Shown here: positions 16,931 through 25,372 of the stretch, piece by piece | Numbering within the stretch: position 1 is the first letter of the stretch | Layout: every line of letters starts with the position of its first letter | Origin: JAJFTV01 sp964426355 | Lineage (GTDB): Bacteria; Chloroflexota; Anaerolineae; Anaerolineales; Anaerolineaceae | Assembly: GCA_964426355.1 (NCBI GenBank) | Contig: CAYRRA010000019.1 | Location: 1 to 34,746 of the forward strand | Length of the DNA: 34,746 nt | Reading direction: 5' to 3' | The notes under the pieces: model-generated | Databases searched by the model: none | Told to the model about the DNA's origin: nothing | The model's input: only the letters and a program-made list of their open reading frames with translations | Made by a program: the position numbers and the translations under genes

Positions 16931-17491
16931 ATGCTGGCAAAATTATCCCGTCTACTGCAGCGCATGGCGAAAGGTTGGGTGGTGATCCTTTTTCTGTGCT
17001 TTTTCTTCCTGACCACTGCGGTGATCTTTCCGCTTTCCTCACGCCTGCTGGGTGTGCCAGAGGAGGGTGTAACCACCATCGATACCCAACTCCATTACAC
17101 TCCAACGGAACTGTATGCCATCATGGACGCCTACGGCGAGCAGGGGCGCGTGGGGTATGCGCTCAACCACGTCAGCGCTGATTTGCTTTTCCCGCTGGTG
17201 TATTCATTTTTCTTCGGCACTGCCATTTCCTACTTGTTTCTGCGTGCCTTTGCACGTGAAAGCAAACTGCAGTGGTTGAACCTGGTACCATTTGCATTGT
17301 TGGTGGTTGACCTGGTGGAAAACATCAGCCTGGTGGTTCTGCTACTGTCCTATCCAGTATGGCTGTACGGGCTGGCATGGGCTGCTGGATATGTTACGAG
17401 CTTCAAATGGGTTTTATCCGCCATTACGGTACTGCTGATTTTTATCGGTCTGGCAGCCTGGCTGGTTAAACGGGTCAAACCGCGGAATTGA
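16931..17491 (+). CDS. Four-helix membrane protein of unknown function
   Basis: This 186-residue protein has four predicted transmembrane helices: about 17-36, 85-105, 118-140 and 150-175. A soluble extracytoplasmic loop follows helix 1 (about 37-80, containing PTELYAIMDAYGEQGR). The C-terminus is basic (KRVKPRN). I recognise no family with a defined role. The AGAGGTG ribosome site favours ATG 16931 over an in-frame codon at 16865. It precedes the VOC gene by 37 nt and could be the first gene of the AOR cassette transcript, though that is not demonstrated. Confidence 0.65.
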   Translation: MLAKLSRLLQRMAKGWVVILFLCFFFLTTAVIFPLSSRLLGVPEEGVTTIDTQLHYTPTELYAIMDAYGEQGRVGYALNHVSADLLFPLVYSFFFGTAISYLFLRAFARESKLQWLNLVPFALLVVDLVENISLVVLLLSYPVWLYGLAWAAGYVTSFKWVLSAITVLLIFIGLAAWLVKRVKPRN

Positions 17492-17528
17492 TACAGGTCA
17501 GACCAATTTTTCTTTACAGGGAGTTTTT

Positions 17529-17939
17529 ATGCAGGGAAAGTCGCAAAATAAAAAGATTGCAGGTTGTGGTTTTCATCACATCTCCATCACCACACACAAA
17601 ATGGAAGAATCACTGCACTTCTACCGCGATGTGTTGGGGATGCCGGTCGAAAAGGAACTTCTGATTGGAGAGCGCAGGCTTGTGCAATTGAATATCGGTG
17701 ACGGTATGCTGGTGGAAGTGAGCGACCCGGCTCCCGAGAACAGGGAGTTGGCTCCATCCCCTCTACCGTTGAACCACTTTGGGCTGGTTGTGGATGATCT
17801 CAAAGCTGCTGTTGACTGTGTGCGCGCTGCCGGGTATCCTATCGCGGTTGAACCGCGCCAGATAACAGGGTCGATAAATGCCTGGCTGGCTTTCGTAAAG
17901 GGACCAAACGGCGAATCGATTGAATTGATGCAGTTCTAA
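17529..17939 (+). CDS. VOC family (glyoxalase/epimerase-like) metalloprotein
   Basis: This 136-residue protein has two beta-alpha-beta-beta-beta modules. Likely metal ligands are H17 (FHHISITT), E63 (MLVEVSD), H83 (LNHFGLVV) and E132 (SIELMQF), the two-His two-Glu set of glyoxalase I and methylmalonyl-CoA epimerase. SLHFYRDVLGM and KGPNGESIELM are classic VOC signatures. The reaction could be lactoylglutathione lyase-like, epimerase or dioxygenase; sequence alone does not decide. GGGAG lies 5 nt before the ATG. It sits 9 nt upstream of the iron-sulfur gene, making it the first member of the AOR cassette by spacing. Confidence 0.85.
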   Translation: MQGKSQNKKIAGCGFHHISITTHKMEESLHFYRDVLGMPVEKELLIGERRLVQLNIGDGMLVEVSDPAPENRELAPSPLPLNHFGLVVDDLKAAVDCVRAAGYPIAVEPRQITGSINAWLAFVKGPNGESIELMQF

Positions 17940-17948
17940 CGGTTGCCC

Positions 17949-18761
17949 ATGCCAACACCTGCCTGGATTATGAAGCTGGTTAAAGCGCTGTTTCCGCAGC
18001 GTTTTCGAATCGCGCGCCTGACACACATACCGCTGGTTGGTACGCTCACCGAGCATCTGCTTTTTTCCGGTGACCGCGTGGTGTATGTGCCGGATGATCG
18101 GGTGATTTCGATTAAAGCGCCGATTATGCACGAAAATATCATACTGCCTTCTGATGTTGTGGAACATTTTATCCATCACGCACGCTATCATTTTGTGATG
18201 AATGCCTGTGTCTGCCGGGTGGCAAACAACTGTGAGGATTACCCCATCGACCTGGGCTGCTTGTTCCTGGGCGAGGCGGTTCTCAGGATTAACCCGGATT
18301 TTGGACGCCTGGTGAGTCGTGAAGAAGCGTTGGAGCATATTCAGCGAGCCCGCCAGGCTGGGCTGGTGCACACCGTCGGGCGCAGCCGCATCGATTCGGT
18401 GCTGATGGGTGCGGGTCCTTCGCGCAAGCTGCTGACCATCTGCAATTGCTGCCCGTGCTGCTGCCTGTGGAACATCTTGCCCGATTTGCACGGGCGCATC
18501 GCGGGGACGGTACGCCGTATGCCGGGAGTGCAGGTGTACGTTAACGGTAACTGCGTGGGCTGTGGCGCCTGTACGCAGGATATTTGCTTTGTAGACGCCA
18601 TCCAGTTATTGAACGGAAAGGCTGTGATTGGCGAAGAATGCCGCGGTTGCGGGCGCTGTGTGACGGTATGTCCACAGGGTGCCATCGAGGTCAGCATTGA
18701 GGACAGCCGTTTTATCAAAGAGACAATCCAGCAGATTGGCGAGCTGGTGGATTTAAAATAA
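17949..18761 (+). CDS. Iron-sulfur protein with two 4Fe-4S motifs, AOR electron-transfer partner
   Basis: This 270-residue protein ends in a dicluster ferredoxin domain: C202-x2-C205-x2-C208-x4-C213 (slightly irregular, no Pro after the last Cys) and C231-x2-C234-x2-C237-x3-C241-P. Two further cysteine groups precede it: C87, C89, C95 and C104 in a NACVCR...NCEDYP...LGC region, and an unusual CNCCPCCC run (165-172) that could bind another cluster or metal. The gene lies 23 nt before AOR and likely encodes its electron acceptor or a cofactor-delivery partner. Start: ATG 17949, 9 nt after the VOC stop, with a weak ribosome site; an in-frame TTG at 17943 is possible. Confidence 0.8.
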   Translation: MPTPAWIMKLVKALFPQRFRIARLTHIPLVGTLTEHLLFSGDRVVYVPDDRVISIKAPIMHENIILPSDVVEHFIHHARYHFVMNACVCRVANNCEDYPIDLGCLFLGEAVLRINPDFGRLVSREEALEHIQRARQAGLVHTVGRSRIDSVLMGAGPSRKLLTICNCCPCCCLWNILPDLHGRIAGTVRRMPGVQVYVNGNCVGCGACTQDICFVDAIQLLNGKAVIGEECRGCGRCVTVCPQGAIEVSIEDSRFIKETIQQIGELVDLK

Positions 18762-18784
18762 GTCAAACAGAAAGGCTGGTGATC

Positions 18785-20692
18785 ATGGCTTACGGTTCCA
18801 CGGGCGCTGTCCTCCGGGTCGATCTGACCCATGAAATCCTCCAAACTGAATATTTAGACGAGGCTTTTTACCGGCGCTACCCGGGTGGGAAGGCGCTTGC
18901 GGGATATTACCTGCTCAAGGAGAACCCAGCCGGCGTCGATCCGTTGGGTGCAGAGAATACCCTGGTCCTGGCAACCGGGTTGGTCACCGGCGGTCCGTTG
19001 GGCGTAGCCACCCGTTTCACGGCTGCTGCACGCTCGCCGTTGACCGGCGGGTATGGCGAATCGGAGGCGGGCGGTTTTTGGGGTCCGGAGTTGAAATTTA
19101 CCGGTTTTGAAGCGATTATCCTGCACGGCAAGGCTGCCCACCCGGTGTATTTATGGGTCCAGGATGGCAGGGCGGAAATCCGCCCGGCGGAACATCTGTG
19201 GAGCAAAGACCCGCATGAGGTTCAGCAATCGATTCGTGCGGCGGCAGGGGATGAACGCGTGCGCGTGTTGCAAATTGGGCTGGGCGGCGAGAACCTGGTG
19301 CGTTATGCTTGCCTGACGAATGAACTACGCCATTTCAATGGGCGCACCGGCATGGGGGCGGTGATGGGCTCCAAAAACCTTAAAGCCGTGGCGGTGCGCG
19401 GCAGCGGACGCTATTCCAACCTTGCGTATGACCCGCGCGGGTTGGCGCAAATGGGTAAGCAGATTGCGAAGAGCTCGCGTGAGCATCCACTGGCGTTTGC
19501 CATGCGGGATAAGGGCACGCCTGCGCTGGTTGACAGCCTGAACGCAGCCGGTCTGCTACCCACGTATAACTTTCGCCAGGGGGCATTTGAGCAGGTGAGC
19601 GGCATTGGCTACGAGAGCTTTGCCGACCAGGTGCTCAGCGGGCATCACACCTGTTTTGCCTGCCCGGTTGCCTGCAAGCAGGTTGTGCAGGTGGACGACC
19701 GCTATCAAGCCGGACCAGCATACGGCGGACCGGAATACGAAACCATCGGTGCTTTTGGTTCCCTGTGCGGCGTGGATGACATCCAGGCGGTCACCCTGGC
19801 AAATGAATTGTGCAACCGCTATACGCTGGATACCATCTCGACTGGTGTGACGATTGCCTTTGCGATGGAGTGTTTTGAGAACGGTTTGATCGGGTTGGAG
19901 GATACCGGCGGGGTTGAACTCCGCTTTGGAAATGCAGAGGCGATGCTGCAAATGGTGGAGTTGATTGCCCGCCGTGAAGGGTTTGGTGCTTTGCTGGCAG
20001 AGGGTTCGCGCCGCGCGGCTGAACACATCGGCGCGGGGGCGATAAGATATGCCATGCAGGTGAAGGGACAGGAATTACCTTTGCACGAACCGCGCGGCAA
20101 GGTTGGGGTGGGGCTGGGTTATGCCGTTTCGGATACCGGCGCAGATCACCTGACCGCCATCCATGATACGTCCATCGCAAGCGCGGATGCAGTGGCATTC
20201 AAAGGCGCGCATGACCTGGGCGTGCCGGAACCGCTGCCGGCGCGCGAGTTAAGCCCGCGCAAAGCGGCGCAGTATGCCCTGCTGGAGAATTGGGTCAGCT
20301 TTGGTAAAGTGGCTGGTTTTTGCTATTTTGGTCCCGTCCCGCGCTGCTTTGTGCAGGTGGAAGAAGTGCTCGATGTGGTGCGCACAGCCACCGGCTGGGA
20401 TTTTACGCTGGAAGAGGCGCTGCGCACCGGCGAGCGCGCCACCAACCTGGCACGCGTTTATAACGTGCGCGAGGGGCTGGGGCGCAAGGATGATACCCTG
20501 CCAGAACGCCTTTTCGAGCCGCTTGAAAAGGGTCCGCTGGTGGGTGTGGGGATGGATAAAGTTGCCTTTGAAGAAACATTGAGCGAGTTGTACCGTTTGA
20601 AAGGCTGGGACCCCGCTACCGCCGCCCCGACGCGCGAACGGCTGCGCGCTCTGGAGATTGAATGGGCTGCCGACCTGATCGATGCTGCGTAA
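18785..20692 (+). CDS. Aldehyde:ferredoxin oxidoreductase (tungsten/molybdenum enzyme)
   Basis: This 635-residue protein of the AOR family has the normal full length. The N-terminal domain begins with the family pattern YGSTGAVLRVDL and contains YPGGKALAGYYL and GPLGVATRF. The middle domain carries the 4Fe-4S motif C290-x2-C293-x3-C297, with a likely fourth ligand at C513. PEYETIG (317-323) and DTGADHLTA (450-458) contact the bis-pterin cofactor in this family. It oxidises aldehydes to carboxylic acids with ferredoxin, or runs in reverse. Neighbours are a ferredoxin-like gene 23 nt upstream and a MoaD-like gene overlapping downstream. An in-frame GTG at 18779 is an alternative start. Confidence 0.93.
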   Translation: MAYGSTGAVLRVDLTHEILQTEYLDEAFYRRYPGGKALAGYYLLKENPAGVDPLGAENTLVLATGLVTGGPLGVATRFTAAARSPLTGGYGESEAGGFWGPELKFTGFEAIILHGKAAHPVYLWVQDGRAEIRPAEHLWSKDPHEVQQSIRAAAGDERVRVLQIGLGGENLVRYACLTNELRHFNGRTGMGAVMGSKNLKAVAVRGSGRYSNLAYDPRGLAQMGKQIAKSSREHPLAFAMRDKGTPALVDSLNAAGLLPTYNFRQGAFEQVSGIGYESFADQVLSGHHTCFACPVACKQVVQVDDRYQAGPAYGGPEYETIGAFGSLCGVDDIQAVTLANELCNRYTLDTISTGVTIAFAMECFENGLIGLEDTGGVELRFGNAEAMLQMVELIARREGFGALLAEGSRRAAEHIGAGAIRYAMQVKGQELPLHEPRGKVGVGLGYAVSDTGADHLTAIHDTSIASADAVAFKGAHDLGVPEPLPARELSPRKAAQYALLENWVSFGKVAGFCYFGPVPRCFVQVEEVLDVVRTATGWDFTLEEALRTGERATNLARVYNVREGLGRKDDTLPERLFEPLEKGPLVGVGMDKVAFEETLSELYRLKGWDPATAAPTRERLRALEIEWAADLIDAA

Positions 20693-20919
20693 AGGTGCAC
20701 CTGGGCGGGCATCTGAACTGGTATGACCCGCAGAAGCGCGCCCGGTTTGAATTGGAGATTCAGCCTGGGATGCGGTTGGATGCGCTGATTGCCATGCTGG
20801 GTATCCCAGCCGGTGAAGCTGCGCTGGCGCTGCTGAACGGAAGCCTGGCAGACCCCGCAACTACCTGCCTGGGTAACGGTGACTATGTTGAGCTCTTCCC
20901 ACCCTCCAGCGGCGGCTGA
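20662..20919 (+). CDS. MoaD/ThiS-family sulfur carrier protein
   Basis: This small beta-grasp protein is 85 residues from ATG 20662. The sequence ends GDYVELFPPSSGG, the C-terminal di-glycine that MoaD and ThiS proteins use for thiocarboxylate formation. The opening KVHLGGHLNWY strand and ALLNGSLA turn also fit. It most likely donates sulfur for the pterin dithiolene of the adjacent AOR. ATG 20662 has GGAG 5 nt upstream and overlaps AOR by 31 nt. A GTG at 20695 would shorten the protein to 74 residues and clip the first strand. The stop is 7 nt from the convergent WD40 gene's stop. Confidence 0.8.
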   Translation: MGCRPDRCCVKVHLGGHLNWYDPQKRARFELEIQPGMRLDALIAMLGIPAGEAALALLNGSLADPATTCLGNGDYVELFPPSSGG

Positions 20920-20926
20920 AAACGCA

Positions 20927-23900
20927 TCATACCACCATTGTTTTAAGCACAAATGGATTGATTTTCAAGCGCAGACCGCAGCCCTGCGTAGGGCAGGTGA
21001 GCTCGCTGCCGAGCTGTTCCGGTTTCAGCGTATGCTCATGCTGGCAAGCCGGGCAGCGGATCAGTGTCTTTAGACTGCGCAGCAAAAAACCCCGCCTGGC
21101 TTGAAAAGCCGTAACGATGATGGGACCGTATGTGCTGTCACCCAAGTCCAGGGTGTACAGGTTTCTGGCAGAATCGCCGCAGAAAGCCAATGGTCTCCAG
21201 GGGTGCAGCGCCAGTGTTGTAATAACGCCTGCAACGAAAGGAATACTTCTCTGGATTTTTTCACTTTCTACATGGAGGATTTTTACACATCCTGGGGTGG
21301 TAAAGGCGATTTTTTGACCATCCGGGCTGATTGCCACCGCTGTGATTTTGCCATCCTGACAGGTGTAGGTTTGAGCCAGTTTCCCGCTGGCTGTATCCCA
21401 GACCTGGATCTGGTTCATCTCATTGACGGTAGCAATCCAAGCCCCATCCAGGCTGATGTGATGCTGATAGAAATCTCTGGGATGGTCTTTGAGAATATGC
21501 CGTAACTTGCCGGTGGTAATATCCCGAATCTGAATTTCAATGCCAGTTTTAACGCCAACCCAGGTTCCATCCGGGCTGATCGACAGGATTATTTTTCTTT
21601 CTGAAGAATTAAAGATTTGTGCGCTGTGCAGTTTTTTCCTGCTGGTTGTGTCCAAAATTTGCAGTTCTGACTTTTTTTCATTGCCTGCTGAGACAAAGCG
21701 GGATAAATCGGGGCTGATGGCGACGGTGTGCAATGGGCTAATCTGGAACGACGTGGTCTGTAGTTCTTTCCCGTTGTCGGTATCCCAAATTTTAAAACCG
21801 CCGTCCCAATCCAAAGATGCGATACGGGTGCTGTCCGGGCTGACTGCGCATTTTTCCAGCCCGCTGGTATGACCTGCAAGAATGTGCAATTCTTTCGCGC
21901 TTTTAGCGTCCCAAACCTTGATGGTTTTATCCTCGCTTGCGGAGATAATTTTGCTGCCATCTTGGCTGATTGTAAAAGCATTAATCGACTCAGAATGCCC
22001 CTGTAGTGTGTGCAATCTGGTACCGTTCGCTGTATCCCATATCGCAAGATGATGATCCAAGCCGTTGGATACGATTCGGCTTCCATCCTTGCTGATGACC
22101 CATTCGTTAATCCCACCTGCTGCTGGAGAGATTACAAACGGATTGATTTTCAATCGCATACCGCAACCCTTCGTGGAGCAGAGGAACTCGCTGCCGAGCT
22201 GTTCCGGCTTTAGCGTGTGCTCGCATTGGCAAGCCGGGCAGCGCAAACGCAGGCTCAGCGCGCCCTGTGTAAAGCCGCGCCTGGTTTGAAATGCGGTGAC
22301 GATGATGGGACCGTAGACATGGTTATGGAGGTCAAACGGATAGAAGTTCCCGCCGGAATCTCTGCAAACGAGGGATGGTTTCCAGGGGTGCAGTGCCAGC
22401 TTTTCAAATACAACAGCTCCAAACGGAAGGGTGCAATCAATTTTTCCGCTTGCCGCGTTCATGATGTTGATGGATTTAGGAGTGGCAAAGGTGATTCCTT
22501 TTCCATCCGGGCTGATGGCGATATCGTTGATGGCTCCATCCGGGCTGGTGTACGTCAGGGTCTTTGCACCGCTGGTTGTATCCCAAGCCTGTACCTGGTT
22601 GACTTCATTGGATGTGGCGATCCATGTCCCGCCCGGGCTGACACAAAACTGTTTGAAACCTTTGGGGTTGTCTTTCAGAGTATGAAGTCTTTTGCCACTC
22701 GTTTTATCCCAAACCTGGATTTCACTGCCAGTCCTGACGGCTGCCCAGGTTCCATCCGGGCAGATGGTGATATCGATTCTTTTTTCTGAATAGTTAAAGA
22801 TTTTTTCGCTGTGTAGTTCCTGCCCGCTGACTGTATCCCAAAATTGAAGATATGTCATTCTCTCTTTGCCTGCCGAGACCATCCAGGACCCATCGGGACT
22901 TATGGCAACCGTGTGATGCCGGCTCAATTTAAAGGAACTGCATTGCAATTCTTTTCCGTTCGCTGCATCCCAGAGTTTCAGGTTGTGATCCCAGTCGCGG
23001 GAAAGGATGCGGGTGTTGTCCGGGTGGATGGCGCAATCTAGCACACCGATGGCGTGCCCGGTAAGGGTGCGCAGCTCTTCCCCGCTGGCGGCATCCCAGA
23101 CTTTGAGGGTCTTATCATTGCCTGCGGAGAGGATGCGGCTGCCGTCCGGGCTGATTGTAAACGTATTGACCGCATCAGTATGCCCCTTCAGCGTTTTCAA
23201 GCCTCTGCCGGTGGAAGCATCCCAGGTGATGATGAGCTTGTCTTTACCGCTGGAGACGATGCGGCTGCCGTCCGGGCTGATAATCCAATCTTTAATTTCA
23301 CCCAGGTGACCGGTGAAGCGGATTTCATCACCGGTTGTTGCGCTCCAGAGTTTGAACGTCCTGTCTGCACTACCGGAAAGAATCCATGCCCCGTCCGGGC
23401 TGACAGCGCAGGTTTTAACCTCCGCTGTATGACCGGTGAGGGTACGTAGTTCACCCCCGGAGGCGGCATCCCAGACTTTGAGAGTCTTATCTTTGCTGGC
23501 AGAGACAATCCATTTTCCATCCGGGCTGATAGCGCAATCGTTTAGCCTTTCGGCGTGCCCTTTGAGGGTGTGCAGTTCTCTCCCGTTGGCGATATCCCAG
23601 ATTTTGAGCGTACCGTCTACGCCAGCAGAGACCGTCCATTTTCCGTCTGGACTGATGGCGCAGTTGATAACACCGTCGCTCATAGGATGAGAGGTGTGCC
23701 CTTTTAACTGGTGCAAGGCTTTACCGGTGGCTGTGTCCCAAATTTTGACCAGGCAATTTTTCTCAACAGAGACAATCTTCCCTCCGTCCGGGCTGATAGC
23801 ACAATTTTGAATCCAACTGTAGCTACCTTTTAGTGTGCGCAGCTCTTCCCCGCTGGCAGTATCCCAGATTTTGAGGGTTTTATCCCAACTGGATGAGATA

Positions 23901-25372
23901 ATCCACCGCCCATCACGACTGATTGCACAGCCAGTGACCCAGGCGGTGTGAGCTTTGATTGTGCGGATTTCTTCTCCACTGGCTGTGTCCCAGACCTTGA
24001 GCGTCCCGTCTCCGCTGGACGAAACGATCCATTTGTCATCCGGGCTGATGGCACAAGCGGTTACAGTACTGGAATGTCCTCCCAACGTGCGCAGTTCCTT
24101 CCCGGAGGCTGCCTCGATGGTGCTCCAAATTTTGAGCGTGTGGTCCTCACTGGCGGTAACGACCCAGGTGCCGTCTGAATTGATGGCACAGGCGGTAAGC
24201 CCTTGATTGTGGTCGCTTGTCCCGCGTAAATGCTCCTTCTTTTCCAGGTCCCATATCTTGAGGATGCCGCCGCCCGCGGAGAGGACCCATGTGCCGTCCG
24301 GGCTGATGGCGCAGGCGGTGATGGCGCCTCCGTGACCGCTGATGGTGCGCAGTTCATGACCGGTTTCGCTACCCCAGATTTTTAGCGTACCATCCTTGCT
24401 GGCGGTAAGGATCCATGTGCCATCCGGGCTGATGACTGCATTTGTGATGAAATCGGCATGACCTTGCAATGTGCGCAGCATTTTGCCATTTGAAAAGTCA
24501 TGAACCCAACCGATGTTGGACTTATCTGGCAAGGAGAGAAACCACGTTCCATCCGGGGAAATGGCGCATTGTTTGGAACCATTAAATCTGTTGAGTTCAA
24601 AAGAGCGCAGCTTTTCCCCGCTGAGCGCGTCATAGATAACAATCCCTTTTGATCTGTTGAAGATGATCTTACTTCCGTCCGGACTGACTGTGCAATTAGA
24701 AGGCAGGCTGATCCCTTCATTCAGCGTACGTATTTCTACGCCGGTGAGTGGATCCCAGAGTTTACCACTCCTTGCACCACCGGTGACTATCCATGTCCCG
24801 TCCGAGCTGAAAGCGCAGGATGATGGAAAATGTTTAGAATTGTCAACCAGAGTAAATAATTCGCTCCCGCTGCTGACGTCCCAAACCTTGCAGACGTGAT
24901 CCTTGCTGCAGGAGGCGACCCGGCTACCGTCTGGGCTGATGGAAAAACTTAAGACAGGGTTGTTATGACCTGTTAATGTGTGCAGTTCTTTGCCGCTGGC
25001 GGCATCCCAGACTTTGAGGGTCTTATCCTCGCTGGCGGAGAGAATCCAGGTTCCATCCGGGCTGATGACGCAGGCTGTAATCTCAGCGCTATGACCGCTT
25101 AAAGTGCGCACATAAGCCTGTGACTCGCGCAACGGTGCTCGCAAGTGTGCCCAGGTTTTGCCGCCCGGTTTGCTGCGTTGCTCCCGTTCAGCCGCTGCCA
25201 GGGATGCCACGGGCTCGTCTTCCCACTGCAGGCGGTTATGCATCTGCTGCCAGAGCAGTTCGGGCTGGCGGGTGAGGATATGCGCTTCGCGCCCCAATGC
25301 CCGTGAAAAGGCTTGCAGTACGGTTTGTTGTTCGCTTACATTATCTTTCTGTGGTTTTGTGTTCAAGAGCAT
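20927..25372 (-). CDS. Giant WD40-repeat protein with two zinc ribbons (1481 residues)
   Basis: Residues 1-85 form a helical linker (ILTRQPELLWQQMHNRLQW, then PLRESQAYVRTLSGH) of the kind found between NTPase and WD40 parts of STAND proteins. By my count about 22 WD40 units follow (consensus CAISPDGTWILSAS, KTLKVWDAASGKELRTL), then a ribbon C-x2-C-x16-C-x4-C (about 1044-1078, CPACQCEHTLKP...KINPFV). About eight more WD40 units and a second ribbon (about 1439-1473) complete it. Multi-propeller WD40 proteins are binding scaffolds or sensors; no catalytic domain, signal peptide or membrane helix is seen. ATG 25372 overlaps the stop of the upstream WD40 gene by 10 nt, implying coupling; the longer upstream ORF extension lacks homology to the sister protein. 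Confidence 0.85.
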   Translation of the reverse strand: MLLNTKPQKDNVSEQQTVLQAFSRALGREAHILTRQPELLWQQMHNRLQWEDEPVASLAAAEREQRSKPGGKTWAHLRAPLRESQAYVRTLSGHSAEITACVISPDGTWILSASEDKTLKVWDAASGKELHTLTGHNNPVLSFSISPDGSRVASCSKDHVCKVWDVSSGSELFTLVDNSKHFPSSCAFSSDGTWIVTGGARSGKLWDPLTGVEIRTLNEGISLPSNCTVSPDGSKIIFNRSKGIVIYDALSGEKLRSFELNRFNGSKQCAISPDGTWFLSLPDKSNIGWVHDFSNGKMLRTLQGHADFITNAVISPDGTWILTASKDGTLKIWGSETGHELRTISGHGGAITACAISPDGTWVLSAGGGILKIWDLEKKEHLRGTSDHNQGLTACAINSDGTWVVTASEDHTLKIWSTIEAASGKELRTLGGHSSTVTACAISPDDKWIVSSSGDGTLKVWDTASGEEIRTIKAHTAWVTGCAISRDGRWIISSSWDKTLKIWDTASGEELRTLKGSYSWIQNCAISPDGGKIVSVEKNCLVKIWDTATGKALHQLKGHTSHPMSDGVINCAISPDGKWTVSAGVDGTLKIWDIANGRELHTLKGHAERLNDCAISPDGKWIVSASKDKTLKVWDAASGGELRTLTGHTAEVKTCAVSPDGAWILSGSADRTFKLWSATTGDEIRFTGHLGEIKDWIISPDGSRIVSSGKDKLIITWDASTGRGLKTLKGHTDAVNTFTISPDGSRILSAGNDKTLKVWDAASGEELRTLTGHAIGVLDCAIHPDNTRILSRDWDHNLKLWDAANGKELQCSSFKLSRHHTVAISPDGSWMVSAGKERMTYLQFWDTVSGQELHSEKIFNYSEKRIDITICPDGTWAAVRTGSEIQVWDKTSGKRLHTLKDNPKGFKQFCVSPGGTWIATSNEVNQVQAWDTTSGAKTLTYTSPDGAINDIAISPDGKGITFATPKSINIMNAASGKIDCTLPFGAVVFEKLALHPWKPSLVCRDSGGNFYPFDLHNHVYGPIIVTAFQTRRGFTQGALSLRLRCPACQCEHTLKPEQLGSEFLCSTKGCGMRLKINPFVISPAAGGINEWVISKDGSRIVSNGLDHHLAIWDTANGTRLHTLQGHSESINAFTISQDGSKIISASEDKTIKVWDAKSAKELHILAGHTSGLEKCAVSPDSTRIASLDWDGGFKIWDTDNGKELQTTSFQISPLHTVAISPDLSRFVSAGNEKKSELQILDTTSRKKLHSAQIFNSSERKIILSISPDGTWVGVKTGIEIQIRDITTGKLRHILKDHPRDFYQHHISLDGAWIATVNEMNQIQVWDTASGKLAQTYTCQDGKITAVAISPDGQKIAFTTPGCVKILHVESEKIQRSIPFVAGVITTLALHPWRPLAFCGDSARNLYTLDLGDSTYGPIIVTAFQARRGFLLRSLKTLIRCPACQHEHTLKPEQLGSELTCPTQGCGLRLKINPFVLKTMVV
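20955..21058 (-). repeat. 104-bp zinc-ribbon repeat, copy 1
   Basis: Runs from GGATTG to GGGCAGCG and encodes the C-terminal zinc ribbon of the large WD40 protein. It has the same length as, and closely resembles, copies at 22140 and 25400. It starts the first of two ~1185-bp tandem modules (20955-22139 and 22140-about 23324). Confidence 0.8.
22140..22243 (-). repeat. 104-bp zinc-ribbon repeat, copy 2
   Basis: Encodes the internal zinc ribbon of the large WD40 protein. It is offset 1185 bp from copy 1. The eight WD40 units following each copy on the plus-strand map align unit by unit, so a segment of about 1.19 kb was duplicated inside the gene. Confidence 0.8.

Noticed and set aside
25363..25372. 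The two WD40 genes as one gene split by a frameshift
   Set aside because: Each has its own N-terminal linker and C-terminal zinc ribbon, so the 10-nt overlap is a normal gene junction.
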